Assembly: GCA_023391695.1 (NCBI GenBank)
Contig: JAEWAK010000068.1
Coordinates: 1-36,898, forward strand
DNA: 36,898 nt
Source of the DNA: Bacillota bacterium
GTDB taxonomy: Bacteria > Bacillota > Clostridia > Lachnospirales > Lachnospiraceae
Direction of reading: 5' to 3'
This document shows positions 17,486 to 26,392 of the stretch, in pieces. Every line of letters starts with the position of its first letter. Position 1 is the first letter of the stretch. Under the pieces are notes generated by a model. That model saw nothing but the letters and a program-made list of their open reading frames with translations. It was not told the DNA's origin and ran no database searches. The position numbers were made by a program, and so were the translations under genes.

Positions 17486-17791
17486 ATTCCGTCTCTCCTT
17501 AATACAGCAATAGTATTTTGCCTACGGTGTTGCATTAACAGTATTACTTTATTCAAAGGAATATTACAATAATGCAATCAATACAATATATGAATAAACG
17601 TTAAGTTCTTATGATTTGAACTATCTATGATTCTGTTTTTCTCCCTGCGCCATGAAACTGAGAGCAGAAATATACTGGCTTTTTCCCAAGATCCCATATT
17701 CCCTCCGCATTTCTTTGTACCATAAGATGTTCCTCAAATTCTTTCTCAAACCTTAACCATCCCGGATATCTTGACACCTCCGAAAATCACC
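17486..17791. other. Intergenic region before the two-component operon
   Basis: About 300 bases with no convincing gene. TTGACA at 17771-17776 with TATATT 18 bases on could be an extra upstream promoter. The rest holds no repeat I could define. Confidence 0.4.
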
Positions 17792-17820
17792 TTGTATATT
17801 TTTGATAAAAGAAATATACT
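17792..17820 (+). promoter_or_regulatory. Promoter for small ORF and LytTR/AgrC operon
   Basis: TTGTAT (17792-17797), 17 bases, TATACT (17815-17820). It ends 21 bases before the ATG of the 27-codon ORF, giving a short leader with an AAAGGAG site. Confidence 0.55.
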
Positions 17821-17841
17821 AGATTCAAAGGAGATATTAAT

Positions 17842-17925
17842 ATGGTGTATTATATGACTAAAAACGGCACCTCAAAATGGAGTGTTGAGCGAAGCAAAGA
17901 AAGCAGGGTGAAAAAAGATGAATAA
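17842..17925 (+). CDS. 27-residue peptide ORF at the head of the two-component operon
   Basis: ATG 17842 to TAA 17925 encodes MVYYMTKNGTSKWSVERSKE plus seven more mostly charged residues. AAAGGAG sits eight bases before the ATG, the best ribosome binding site in this area, and a promoter lies just upstream. The stop overlaps the response-regulator start, so translation is probably coupled. The peptide is basic and hydrophilic with no signal sequence, so it does not look like a standard AgrD pheromone. It could be a leader that sets regulator translation or a functional small protein. The family was not recognised. Confidence 0.6.
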   Translation: MVYYMTKNGTSKWSVERSKESRVKKDE

Positions 17926-18631
17926 TATTCTGCTGGTAGAGGATAATGCTTCAACAGTCAAACTTATAAAACAGTATATATCAGAAGTCGATAGAGACCA
18001 AAAAACTATTTCATTCTCTAAAGCTGCCGAAGCATTACAGTATGCAAAAAGAGAAACCATTGATCTATTCATTTTGGACATACAGCTTTTAGACTACAAA
18101 GGTACAAGTCTGGCAAAGCAAATCCGGGCAATTCCTGAATATAAATACACCCCGATTATTTTTGCTACCGCTTTAGCCGGAGAAGAATTGATCGCATATC
18201 GAGAAATTAAGTGTTATAGCTTTTTAATCAAGCCTTTTTCAAAAGCCGAGTTTAAAAAGACATTTAGTGATGCACTGGGACTAAGTAAGCGAATTACGAC
18301 GACTACGCATAATATTATTCGAATAGAACAAAGGCAATTTATCTTTGAGTATGAAGTAAATAATATTGTGTATATAGAATCCTTCGGAAAACGGGTTGTC
18401 ATACACACGAGGGATAATGATGGTAAAGACGGCGATACAATATCAGGATATTCACTTGCAAAAATGCTGGAGCTTATTGATAATCCGGAAATTATTCAGT
18501 GTCATAAAAGCTTTTTAATTAACATTGAATATATTGATAAAATCGACAAGCTGCACAGAATCGTCTATCTTAAATATTCTACTGCTCAAATCCCTATCGG
18601 AAGTAAATATCAAAGTGCATTATGGGGGTAG
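17918..18631 (+). CDS. LytTR-family response regulator (AgrA/ComE type)
   Basis: 237 residues. The receiver domain (1-120) shows the acidic pair in LLVEDN, phosphoacceptor D54 in FILDIQLLD and the conserved K105 in FLIKPFSK. The LytTR DNA-binding domain (about 138-235) has the family pattern NIVYIESFGKRVVIHT, SLAKMLELI, CHKSFLINIEYI and IPIGSKYQ. AGGGTG lies seven bases before ATG 17918, inside the 27-codon ORF whose stop it overlaps. The kinase gene starts seven bases after its stop. LytTR regulators usually bind direct repeats upstream of their targets; the likely target here is the downstream ABC transporter or its own promoter. Confidence 0.93.
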   Translation: MNNILLVEDNASTVKLIKQYISEVDRDQKTISFSKAAEALQYAKRETIDLFILDIQLLDYKGTSLAKQIRAIPEYKYTPIIFATALAGEELIAYREIKCYSFLIKPFSKAEFKKTFSDALGLSKRITTTTHNIIRIEQRQFIFEYEVNNIVYIESFGKRVVIHTRDNDGKDGDTISGYSLAKMLELIDNPEIIQCHKSFLINIEYIDKIDKLHRIVYLKYSTAQIPIGSKYQSALWG

Positions 18632-18638
18632 AAATTTC

Positions 18639-19967
18639 ATGATATTGACATTATCAAATATAATTCAAATCCTCTTGGATGGTCTGCTACTATTTCTTTT
18701 CTGTACACAGATGTTCAGGGAACCGGCTGTCCTAAAAGCAAAGGATTATTTTTTGTTTCCCCTATTAGTATTATACTGTGGAGTTGCAAGAATTTCCGTA
18801 TCTGTGCACACGGGGGGATTATTATTCTCGTTCACACGATATGATTATGAGATACTGCCGGTAAATAACGCAGTATTGTTATTATTTCTATTTTTGATTG
18901 TTCTGCTTACAAACAGCCTGTGGTTTCAATGTGAAAATAGCCACACATTCTTTGGGACATTGGGTGTATTTTCGATCTTCATTATGCTTCGGGAAATTTG
19001 CGTCATTCTGTTTGATGTGAGTGGTGTCAGCGGAGATATATGGACGCTGTATATCAGTCGATTCCTTTCAGTCGGACTAGGAATATTATTCCTTCGCAGT
19101 CTACCTTTTGACTGGTTAAAAGAAAACCTTAAAGATAGAAGTTTGTTGATTAGGCTCACTATTGGTAATACAGCTATGATTCTTGTACTATTTATAAATC
19201 TTTTTGGGTTTAACTTATCCAATATGCTATCCCAATTACCAATTACAGCCGGGATATTGGGACTACTCATAGTAGTAGATTTACTGCTCATGCTGTGGGA
19301 ACAGCGGCGGATCCAGGAGCGCAAGCGTATTGATATGTTAGAGCAATATATTCCTGTAATTGAGGAATTGATAACACAGGTAAGGGCAAGACAGCACGAA
19401 TATAACAATCGTTTACTGGCAATATCTTCGGCGGTCTCTACGTCCGAAGATTTGGACCAAGCCAAAGAACAGGTGAATCAGCTTATTCATGGAATACAAA
19501 TAAGTGATATAAACCATGAAATATTAAGCTGTGACAGCAAGATAATAGGTGGGATGCTGTATGGTAAAATAAAACAGGCAGAATCTAAAAAAATTGCGGT
19601 CCATACTGAACTTAATGCGCAATTTAAAAAAAGCCTTGTGCAGGAAGTTGATTGGATAGAAATTATCGGCATCCTTATGGATAATGCCATTGAAGCATCC
19701 GGCCCGTTAGATGCAATCTATATAAGAGCCCATGTGAATAATGGGCATATATCAGTGCTGATTTCCAATCCGCATGAAGCATGCACGAACACGCAATTTG
19801 TACAGATGTTTTGCCGGGGCTTTACAACAAAGGCCGATACAACTTATGCAAATGGGCATGGGTTAGCCAATATCCGAAAAATTGTGGAACGTTATCACGG
19901 GAAAATTATTACACGAAACGAGACGATAGAGAATAAAAATTATGTGACCATTGGAGTGCTTCTTTAA
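18639..19967 (+). CDS. AgrC-like sensor histidine kinase
   Basis: 442 residues. About six hydrophobic helices fill residues 5-220, as in peptide-sensing AgrC/ComD kinases. A dimerisation helix with the atypical H-box RQHEYNN (H253) follows, then a HATPase_c_5 domain with N-box MDNAIEAS (347-354), FCRGFTTK and G-box NGHGLANIRKI (405-415). The start ATG 18639 is chosen for GGGGG upstream and position; a longer in-frame start at 18525 lies inside the regulator gene. With the LytTR regulator it forms a standard pair sensing an extracellular peptide or membrane signal. No AgrB protease or obvious AgrD gene is nearby, so the signal is unknown. Confidence 0.92.
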   Translation: MILTLSNIIQILLDGLLLFLFCTQMFREPAVLKAKDYFLFPLLVLYCGVARISVSVHTGGLLFSFTRYDYEILPVNNAVLLLFLFLIVLLTNSLWFQCENSHTFFGTLGVFSIFIMLREICVILFDVSGVSGDIWTLYISRFLSVGLGILFLRSLPFDWLKENLKDRSLLIRLTIGNTAMILVLFINLFGFNLSNMLSQLPITAGILGLLIVVDLLLMLWEQRRIQERKRIDMLEQYIPVIEELITQVRARQHEYNNRLLAISSAVSTSEDLDQAKEQVNQLIHGIQISDINHEILSCDSKIIGGMLYGKIKQAESKKIAVHTELNAQFKKSLVQEVDWIEIIGILMDNAIEASGPLDAIYIRAHVNNGHISVLISNPHEACTNTQFVQMFCRGFTTKADTTYANGHGLANIRKIVERYHGKIITRNETIENKNYVTIGVLL

Positions 19968-19982
19968 TGAATGTACGGAATA

Positions 19983-20033
19983 AATAAGGGTTTTAAGGGA
20001 ATGAAAACATTTTGTTCCCTTAAAACCCTTATT
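19983..20033. terminator. Very long perfect hairpin between kinase and transporter genes
   Basis: A 19-base arm at 19983-20001 (AATAAGGGTTTTAAGGGAA) is exactly complementary to 20015-20033 around 13 bases, which can pair further as AAAA/TTTT. It follows the kinase stop by 15 bases. Without a trailing T-run it may act as a partial terminator, a processing site or an mRNA stabiliser setting transporter levels. Confidence 0.75.
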
Positions 20034-20103
20034 GGTTCCCAAATAGTTGAAATTTGATATCACTCAGGTATACTTAAAGCAGAAAACTTTACAAGGAAGT
20101 GAT

Positions 20104-20877
20104 ATGATGTTTCATTTAATTAAAAATGAATGGGAAAAAATTAAATTCCCAGTTCTTATTACAATTGCAATACTTAGCATAGCAGCCTGTATTCTTACAA
20201 ATACACTGTATAAAAATTACGCACTGCATTATGACCTAGAGGCATGGGAGGTTGGTACAGAGCTGATCAGTTTCCTGTTCCCTCTCTTTGTTGTTATACC
20301 AATCTGTTGGAATGTGTACTACGAAAGGAAAAATCATTTTCTTCTTTATACCATGCCAAGAGTAAGTAAGAGAAAGTATCTGACGGCAAAGTGGCTAATA
20401 TCCGCAATATCCGCTTTTCTCATATTTTTTATTCCGTACATCCTGTCGGCGATTTCCGCATTATATGTAAAGCCCCCGATTGATACCCTGGCAGATGCGT
20501 TTGTAACGCCGTTTAGCCATATTTTTTTGACTATATTTACACAAACACCGCTTTTGTATGCTTTTTTACTTTCCTGCTGGAAAGGCTTCGTCGGCATTTT
20601 TGTCATGAGCCTTGGGTTTGTGCTATCGCTTTACATTGATAACATTTTTGTAATTCTAACAGGTCCGTTTATCTATACTATTTTAGAAAACTTTCTGCTC
20701 TCGATCATGAGACTGGAGATCTATCGATTGGTAGTAGCTTTTGAACCTACGGTAGCACCTGCTGGAAGTATTACAGCAGGTTCATTCCTTATGGGCCTGT
20801 TATTGATCAGTATCGTCATTGTGGCAGTTTGGCTTTACTTTAGTAAAAAGAAACATATTGATGTGTTCAAGGTGTAG
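20104..20877 (+). CDS. ABC-2 type transporter membrane protein (lantibiotic-immunity-like)
   Basis: 257 residues with six predicted membrane helices: around 15-35, 55-75, 100-125, 145-170, 175-200 and 225-247. The start MMFHLIKNEWEKIKF and the cytoplasmic PRVSKRKYLTAKW segment after helix 2 fit the MutE/EpiE/BcrB-like permease group used in bacteriocin immunity and peptide export. The start at 20104 is preferred for AAGGAAG upstream; an earlier ATG at 20047 has poor support. It is followed directly by a second membrane protein and then an ATPase, so the three probably make one transporter controlled by the two-component system upstream. Confidence 0.8.
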   Translation: MMFHLIKNEWEKIKFPVLITIAILSIAACILTNTLYKNYALHYDLEAWEVGTELISFLFPLFVVIPICWNVYYERKNHFLLYTMPRVSKRKYLTAKWLISAISAFLIFFIPYILSAISALYVKPPIDTLADAFVTPFSHIFLTIFTQTPLLYAFLLSCWKGFVGIFVMSLGFVLSLYIDNIFVILTGPFIYTILENFLLSIMRLEIYRLVVAFEPTVAPAGSITAGSFLMGLLLISIVIVAVWLYFSKKKHIDVFKV

Positions 20878-20886
20878 GTGAATGGC

Positions 20887-22389
20887 ATGAATGCAATCAT
20901 AAGAAGAAATTTGCATATGGTCGGGAAAGGCAAGCTGCTTGCATTATTCCTATGCTGTATTTTGTTTGGAATCAGCGGACGTGTCACTGCGGCACTGACC
21001 TATGAACAGCATATCCTTTCTGTTCTGACCAATCACTATTACCTGATTTATTTCATGATACCTATGTATCTCTTTGTCTGCTTCTTTGTGATTGAGGATG
21101 ATACAGAAATTGTTGTCATGAGATATCGAAGCTATTTTCGGTATTTTCTATCAAAATGGGCTTCTGTGGCTGTCCTGTCCGTGCTCTTTATAGTAATCCA
21201 GCTGCTTGCTATTTTGTTATCCGGTACTGGATTACCCTTGGGAAATAAATGGATGTTATCCGATGGCACAACTCAGAAGGAATTGTTTTCGGCCTTGTCG
21301 GTCTACTTTTCTTCTCCTATGTCCTGTATGGCAGTTACAACACTTTATATGTTATTTGGGTTAGGTATTTCAGGAATGTTTTGCATGTGGATTACCCATT
21401 TCCTGCCGAAGTCATGGTCATCCAAAGTGATGATGGTATTCTATGTTATTACTTCGCTCAGCATTAAGATAACATTTTTACAAAAGCTTCCCATCACAGG
21501 ATTTAATTACTGGATCATATTACACCACAATCTAACGGGTAGTCATAGGTTTCCTAATACGTTAATCACCACTCTGGTTCTTGTCATCTTCATCCTTGGG
21601 ACGACTAAAAAAAACTGGCATTGGCAATTAACCAGACATTCCCCAAAGATGAAAGGACTGACACAATATTATTACAGGGAAGCTATAACCCCAAAAAACT
21701 TATTAATAGTAACGGCCGCTACTTCCATAATTGCTATATGGAAGTATCTGCAAAACCCTAATACCGTCACGGCAGAGGAATGGATCATTCGGCTGTTTAC
21801 CGGACATGGAACCGGTACGCTTCATCTTCTCAGTTTCCTGGAAATGCTAATAACAAACGGGCTCCCTGTATACCTGCTTGCCGTTTTTATTGCTAGGATA
21901 ACCGGCAGCCATTCAATCTTTGTGACGATTAGGTTAAAGACAAGATATGGATTCTTAAAAAGCATTATGAAAACCTCGTTGATTTTTATTGCCTTTTATG
22001 GATTGCTCTTGACGCTGATACCCATTATTGGGGTATCTGTTTTGAATTTGCAGACAACCGCACAAACAATACCTCTCTTACTCTTATGTGTCAGTTTGAA
22101 GTTACTGGACATTATGATGCAGTTTTTGCTGATAACAGCGTTACATTGCTTAACAAAGCAAATAACGATAGGTTTTCTTGCTTTGTTAGGGTTAAATCTG
22201 TTATGTATTTTACCGGAGAGAATAAGTGCTTATCTTCCGTTTGGGCTTTCAAGTATAGCTAGAATACATTTTTCCCATACAGAAAACGGTACACCAGTAA
22301 TTTGGGCCTATGGAGTTCTACTCATTACTAACTGCACTATTTTTGCATGGTTGCGTATTAACGGCCACAAAAAACTTTTAAATAATTAG
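20887..22389 (+). CDS. Large multi-spanning membrane protein of the ABC cluster
   Basis: 500 residues with roughly twelve hydrophobic helices spread over the full length. No enzymatic motif was found. It lies between the short permease and the ATPase with ten-base spacing on each side, so it is most likely a second permease component, apparently formed of two six-helix halves. The second half begins after a charged linker near residue 245. The start at 20887 is preferred for AGGTG seven bases upstream; GTG 20878 directly after the previous stop is an option. I do not recognise a named family beyond ABC-2-like permease. Confidence 0.7.
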   Translation: MNAIIRRNLHMVGKGKLLALFLCCILFGISGRVTAALTYEQHILSVLTNHYYLIYFMIPMYLFVCFFVIEDDTEIVVMRYRSYFRYFLSKWASVAVLSVLFIVIQLLAILLSGTGLPLGNKWMLSDGTTQKELFSALSVYFSSPMSCMAVTTLYMLFGLGISGMFCMWITHFLPKSWSSKVMMVFYVITSLSIKITFLQKLPITGFNYWIILHHNLTGSHRFPNTLITTLVLVIFILGTTKKNWHWQLTRHSPKMKGLTQYYYREAITPKNLLIVTAATSIIAIWKYLQNPNTVTAEEWIIRLFTGHGTGTLHLLSFLEMLITNGLPVYLLAVFIARITGSHSIFVTIRLKTRYGFLKSIMKTSLIFIAFYGLLLTLIPIIGVSVLNLQTTAQTIPLLLLCVSLKLLDIMMQFLLITALHCLTKQITIGFLALLGLNLLCILPERISAYLPFGLSSIARIHFSHTENGTPVIWAYGVLLITNCTIFAWLRINGHKKLLNN

Positions 22390-22401
22390 GAGGTATGGCA
22401 A

Positions 22402-23076
22402 ATGAACGCATACATGGAACTTAGAAACATTTCAAAACAATTTTCCGGGCAGACGGTACTGGATAATATTTCGCTTACTATTGAAAAGGGAACCACAATA
22501 GGTTTAGTCGGTGAAAATGGCAGCGGAAAATCTGTGTTATTCAAAATACTGTGTGGATTTGTAAAACCTGATCAAGGACAGGTTTATGTACAAGGAAAAC
22601 AATTAGGTAAAAAGGATGATTTCCCCGAAAACCTGGGTATTTTCATTAATTCCCCAGGTTTTATCGGCTTATACAGCGGCTATAAAAATCTTGAGTTTTT
22701 AGCAAATATTCGCGGTGCCATAGGTGAAAGAGAAATAAAAGAGGCCATGCAAAAGGTTGGATTAGATCCATTCAATAAAACTAAAGTTGACAACTACTCA
22801 CTCGGTATGAAACAAAAGCTGGGGCTTGCTCAAGCTATCATGGAGAATCAAGATATTCTTGTGCTGGATGAGCCGTTTAATGCTTTAGATTTTAAGACTT
22901 ACAACGACATTAAAGAAATCATCCGCATTTTGCAGGCAGAAGAAAAAACCATATTACTGACATCTCATAATTATGATGATGTAGAGCAGCTTTGCAATAC
23001 AGTCTTTATGATTCATGACGGTAAACTGCTGGAATTCACAGACGAATTGGCAAAGAAATATTTAGGAAGAAAATAG
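22402..23076 (+). CDS. ABC transporter ATP-binding protein (ABC-2 type)
   Basis: 224 residues. Walker A GENGSGKS is at about 37-44, the signature is YSLGMKQKLGLAQAI (132-146) and Walker B is ILVLDEPFNALD (152-163); the H-loop is in LTSHNYDD. The LGMKQK form of the signature is typical of ATPases for bacteriocin-immunity, antibiotic-peptide and Na-export type ABC-2 transporters. AGGAGG lies eight bases before the ATG and the gene ends at a strong terminator. It powers the two membrane proteins upstream. Whether the transporter expels an antimicrobial peptide or exports a signal is not readable. Confidence 0.92.
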   Translation: MNAYMELRNISKQFSGQTVLDNISLTIEKGTTIGLVGENGSGKSVLFKILCGFVKPDQGQVYVQGKQLGKKDDFPENLGIFINSPGFIGLYSGYKNLEFLANIRGAIGEREIKEAMQKVGLDPFNKTKVDNYSLGMKQKLGLAQAIMENQDILVLDEPFNALDFKTYNDIKEIIRILQAEEKTILLTSHNYDDVEQLCNTVFMIHDGKLLEFTDELAKKYLGRK

Positions 23077-23176
23077 CAGTTTGTTAAAAAGCCTGCTTTT
23101 GTATCGATTGAGTGAGGCATAAAAATATAAGGAACAATGGTATAAAAATCATTTACAACTGCATAAACAGAAAGAA

Positions 23177-23220
23177 GCGCACCGTTTTCTAACATAATAG
23201 TTATTTGCGGTGCGCCCTTT
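23177..23220. terminator. Bidirectional terminator between ABC operon and lon
   Basis: GCGCACCG (23177-23184) pairs with GCGC-complementary CGGTGCGC (23208-23215), followed by CCTTTTTAAC on the plus strand. On the minus strand CTTCTTTC follows, so it may also stop the lon transcript. Confidence 0.8.
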
Positions 23221-23319
23221 TTAACTGTTTCTTCATATAGCTGTTGATTTTATTAATTAAATCTTCGACCGGAACGCCCTGCACAAAACAGGCTTCTTCC
23301 AGGCTTTTCTTTATATTAT
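23201..23319 (-). other. Start-less reading frame downstream of lon
   Basis: A minus-strand frame of about 38 codons reads KKSLEEACFVQGVPVEDLI and continues NKINSYMKKQLKR before TAA at 23201, but has no ATG, GTG or TTG start. It resembles in form the C-terminal tail of the deacetylase at 16.6 kb (HGEPVQKLIKEIMDLIKE). It may be a gene remnant or a short protein with an unusual start. Confidence 0.3.
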
Positions 23320-25701
23320 TTATACCTCTAACGATAATCCTCCCGCAGCCTGTTGGTTAAATACATGCTCTATTCTCGGGAGGGAGATCCCTAAGGTTTC
23401 TTTTAATACATCTTCTATGGTTTCTACAGGTATCACCGTGAGCTGTTTTTTTACTTCTTCGGGAACTTCCTTTAAGTCAATAACGTTGTCCTTTGGAATC
23501 AACACTTTATGAATACCGGCTCTTTGGGCACCAAGTAACTTTTCCTTCAATCCGCCGATTGGCAGGACGGCTCCTCTTAATGTGATTTCGCCGGTCATGG
23601 CAATCTTAGAATCTACTTTTTTGCCGGTAACCAAAGAAGCCAGTGCGGTAAATAAGGCGATACCGGCGGATGGACCGTCTTTGGGCACTGCGCCTGAAGG
23701 AACGTGAATATGAAGATCCCTTTCTTTGAAGTTAACGGAATTAAGGGGCAGCCTTGACTTTAACAGGCTTAAGGAAATCCTTGCGGATTCTTTCATTACA
23801 TCGCCCAATTTTCCGGTTAACATAACTGCTCCGCTTCCCGGCATATCCGTCGCTTCTATAAAGAGTATTTCACCGCCCACAGGTGTCCAGGCAAGCCCTG
23901 TTACAACTCCCGGAGGATTGTCCTGCTGTGCTTTGTCATGTCTTGAAACCCTTCTTCCCAACAGCTCCTCCAACTCATCTGCCATGATCTTGTAAGGCAG
24001 TTCCACTTTATTTGATACAATCTTCTCCGAAGTTACCCTTGCAAGAGCGGCCAATTGTTTCTTCAGTCCTCTGACACCGGCTTCCAGCGTATAGTCACTG
24101 ATAATTTTGTAAAGGACTTCATCTTCCACTAGCAGGTGTTCCGAGGTCAATCCATGTTCTTCCAAAACAGCGGGTAATAAATAACTCCTTCCAATGTGAA
24201 ATTTTTCGTCGATGGTATAACTGGAAACCTGAATAATTTCCATTCTGTCCAATAAAGGTCCGGGAATGCTTTCCAGGGAATTCGCTGTTGCAATAAAGAA
24301 AACATCCGACAAATCATAAGGCAGATCCAGATAGTGGTCCGTAAAGCTGTTGTTCTGCTCCGGGTCAAGTACCTCTAACAAAGCACTGGCAGGATCCCCG
24401 CTGTAACCTCCGGCAATGAGTTTATCTACTTCATCCAGGACCATAACCGGATTGCTGGAGCCTTCTTTTCTGATGCTTTGTATTATTCTACCCGGCATTG
24501 CTCCTATATAAGTCCTGCGGTGGCCCCGAATCTCTGCTTCATCTCTGATTCCGCCTAAACTTAAGCGGATATATTTTCTGTCCAAGGCTTCCGCAATGCT
24601 CTTGCCAAGGCTTGTCTTTCCCGTTCCGGGAGGTCCCACAAGCAGGAGTATGGAGCCGCGTTTATCATTCTTCAATTTCATAACCGCCAGATGCTGTATG
24701 ATTCTATCCTTTACCTTTTCCAGGCCATAATGCTGTTCATCCAGTATCCTTCTTGCTTTTTCAAGATTAATAGGCTTCGTTTCGGCCTTTTTCCAGGGAA
24801 GCGAAACCAGGAGGTCCAGATAATTACGTATAACATTATATTCGGCACTGTTAGGGCCCTGCGCCTCCAGTTTGTCCAATTCCTCCAAGGCGGTTTTTTC
24901 AATATCCGTAGACATCCCTGCCTCTTTAATCCTGGTCAGATAATCTTTGTCTTTTTTACTTGCCTCATCCCTGCCTTCGTTCAGTTCTTCCTGAATGACT
25001 TTGAGCTGCTCTCTAAGTACCGATTCCCTATAATATTTATTGGCTTTCTCCGAAAATTTTTCCGTAATCTGCAGTTGCAACTCTATGGCTTCCTTCTGTT
25101 TTAACAGATGATCCATAAATCGCAGGCTTCTGGATTTTCTTGATTCTATTTCCAGCAATTCATACTTTTCTTCGTTTGATATGGACATATATTGGCTCAA
25201 ATATACAATAAGTGCATTTATATCCCTGAACTCGTCCACAATCCGGCTGTATTGTTCACCGCCCTGGAATTTTCCGCTGATCTCATGAATGACTTTCTTA
25301 AGATAGTCAAGCATTTCTTCCTTACTTTTATCGTTTAAATCTATATCCTCCGGCCTTAGCTCATATTCTGCATGTATCAAAGTATCTTCAAACTGAAGCG
25401 CTTTGATTTGGACTCTGTCCGCCATTCTGACTGAGAGCTGAACACCTTTTTCCGTTTTTTCAATTTTATTTACCAAAAAGGTTACACCGATCCTGTAAAA
25501 GTCTTCTTCTTTTAATTCTTTTTGGCCGAAATTCTGCTTTAACGGCAAGGCTATATTTGTGACATCTTCCCTGTTCAGATATCCTGCCAGCTCCTCGTCC
25601 GGCGTTTTTAGGTAAATTTTTGTTACAACTCCCGGTAATAAAACTGTATTGGAAACCGGAAAAACAATTCCTTGATTATTGACATTATACATATATGACA
25701 T
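23320..25701 (-). CDS. lon: ATP-dependent protease Lon
   Basis: 793 residues, normal for LonA. The N-terminal LON domain (about 10-205) begins GIVFPVSNTVLLPGVVTKIY, a long helical region follows, then an AAA+ domain with Walker A GPPGTGKTS (356-364), Walker B PVMVLDEVDK and sensor IATANSLESIPGPLLDRME. The C-terminal protease has the catalytic pair S678 (PKDGPSAG) and K721 (GGLKEKLLGA). It degrades damaged and regulatory proteins in the cytoplasm. An AAGGG-like site lies before the ATG. Unusually, a perfect 20-bp palindrome overlaps its -10 region and matches the operator before the neighbouring TetR gene, so its expression is probably under that repressor rather than only heat-shock control. 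Confidence 0.96.
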   Translation of the reverse strand: MSYMYNVNNQGIVFPVSNTVLLPGVVTKIYLKTPDEELAGYLNREDVTNIALPLKQNFGQKELKEEDFYRIGVTFLVNKIEKTEKGVQLSVRMADRVQIKALQFEDTLIHAEYELRPEDIDLNDKSKEEMLDYLKKVIHEISGKFQGGEQYSRIVDEFRDINALIVYLSQYMSISNEEKYELLEIESRKSRSLRFMDHLLKQKEAIELQLQITEKFSEKANKYYRESVLREQLKVIQEELNEGRDEASKKDKDYLTRIKEAGMSTDIEKTALEELDKLEAQGPNSAEYNVIRNYLDLLVSLPWKKAETKPINLEKARRILDEQHYGLEKVKDRIIQHLAVMKLKNDKRGSILLLVGPPGTGKTSLGKSIAEALDRKYIRLSLGGIRDEAEIRGHRRTYIGAMPGRIIQSIRKEGSSNPVMVLDEVDKLIAGGYSGDPASALLEVLDPEQNNSFTDHYLDLPYDLSDVFFIATANSLESIPGPLLDRMEIIQVSSYTIDEKFHIGRSYLLPAVLEEHGLTSEHLLVEDEVLYKIISDYTLEAGVRGLKKQLAALARVTSEKIVSNKVELPYKIMADELEELLGRRVSRHDKAQQDNPPGVVTGLAWTPVGGEILFIEATDMPGSGAVMLTGKLGDVMKESARISLSLLKSRLPLNSVNFKERDLHIHVPSGAVPKDGPSAGIALFTALASLVTGKKVDSKIAMTGEITLRGAVLPIGGLKEKLLGAQRAGIHKVLIPKDNVIDLKEVPEEVKKQLTVIPVETIEDVLKETLGISLPRIEHVFNQQAAGGLSLEV

Positions 25702-25719
25702 ACTATCATCCCTTCCCGT

Positions 25720-25743
25720 ATAAATGAATATTCATTTATTATA
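25720..25743 (-). promoter_or_regulatory. Operator and -10 box of lon
   Basis: ATAAATGAATATTCATTTAT (25720-25739) is a perfect 20-bp palindrome. TATAAT on the minus strand (25743-25738) overlaps its upstream end. The half-site is shared with the tetR promoter at 26,395-26,416. Confidence 0.8.
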
Positions 25744-25803
25744 GAGTTAAATAATTGCGAGATCCTTTTGTAAAATTCGTTACAAAATTATCCCGCCTAA
25801 ATT

Positions 25804-26370
25804 TTATTGTATCAATATTGCATCCTGTATGATTATAATCATCTCTTTCAGCAAATCCGCTCTTTCAGCATCACTTTTATGATTATCTGCTGCGATTGCT
25901 TTAACAGGGTAAAATATTATTGCCAGTAAATTATCATCACTGTAATTTTTAATTATCTGTTTCTTCTTCATATCCTCGATCAGATTATGAATATTACAGA
26001 TTTTTTTTCTTCCTGAACAACCACTGGCTAAGGAGGGACAGTTGGAGAACTGTTCCACAAAGCTGAAGATCTCTCTATTCTCGTTTATATAGTTGTAATA
26101 ACTTCTGATAAGTATTTCAATCAGCTGCTGCCCATTCATCTTCAAGTCTACTCTGTCCAATAAATAATCAAATATTTCCTCTGAGTATTCCGTATAGATA
26201 TCCTGCAGCATATTTTCCTTATTCTCAAAATATATATAAACTGTTGCCGGCGAAACCCCCGCCAATTTCGCGATTTTTGAGATGGAAGCTCCATGAAAAC
26301 CTTCTTGAAGGATCAGTTTAATAACTGCTTCTTTAATACTTCTTTCTTTTTCATCATCTTTTCTTCTCAT
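25804..26370 (-). CDS. TetR-family regulator next to lon
   Basis: 188 residues. The N-terminal DNA-binding helices are ASISKIAKLAGVSPATVYIY and FENKENMLQDIYTEY, typical of TetR. The C-terminal domain contains a cysteine-rich loop (CPSLASGCSGRKKIC) with three Cys, which could bind metal or respond to oxidation; this is inference. GAGGTG lies five bases upstream of the start. It is upstream of lon in the same direction, with a 102-base gap holding the lon operator. Matching inverted repeats before both genes suggest it represses itself and lon. The signal is unknown. Confidence 0.9.
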   Translation of the reverse strand: MRRKDDEKERSIKEAVIKLILQEGFHGASISKIAKLAGVSPATVYIYFENKENMLQDIYTEYSEEIFDYLLDRVDLKMNGQQLIEILIRSYYNYINENREIFSFVEQFSNCPSLASGCSGRKKICNIHNLIEDMKKKQIIKNYSDDNLLAIIFYPVKAIAADNHKSDAERADLLKEMIIIIQDAILIQ

Positions 26371-26392
26371 GATATCACCTCAACATAGTTTT

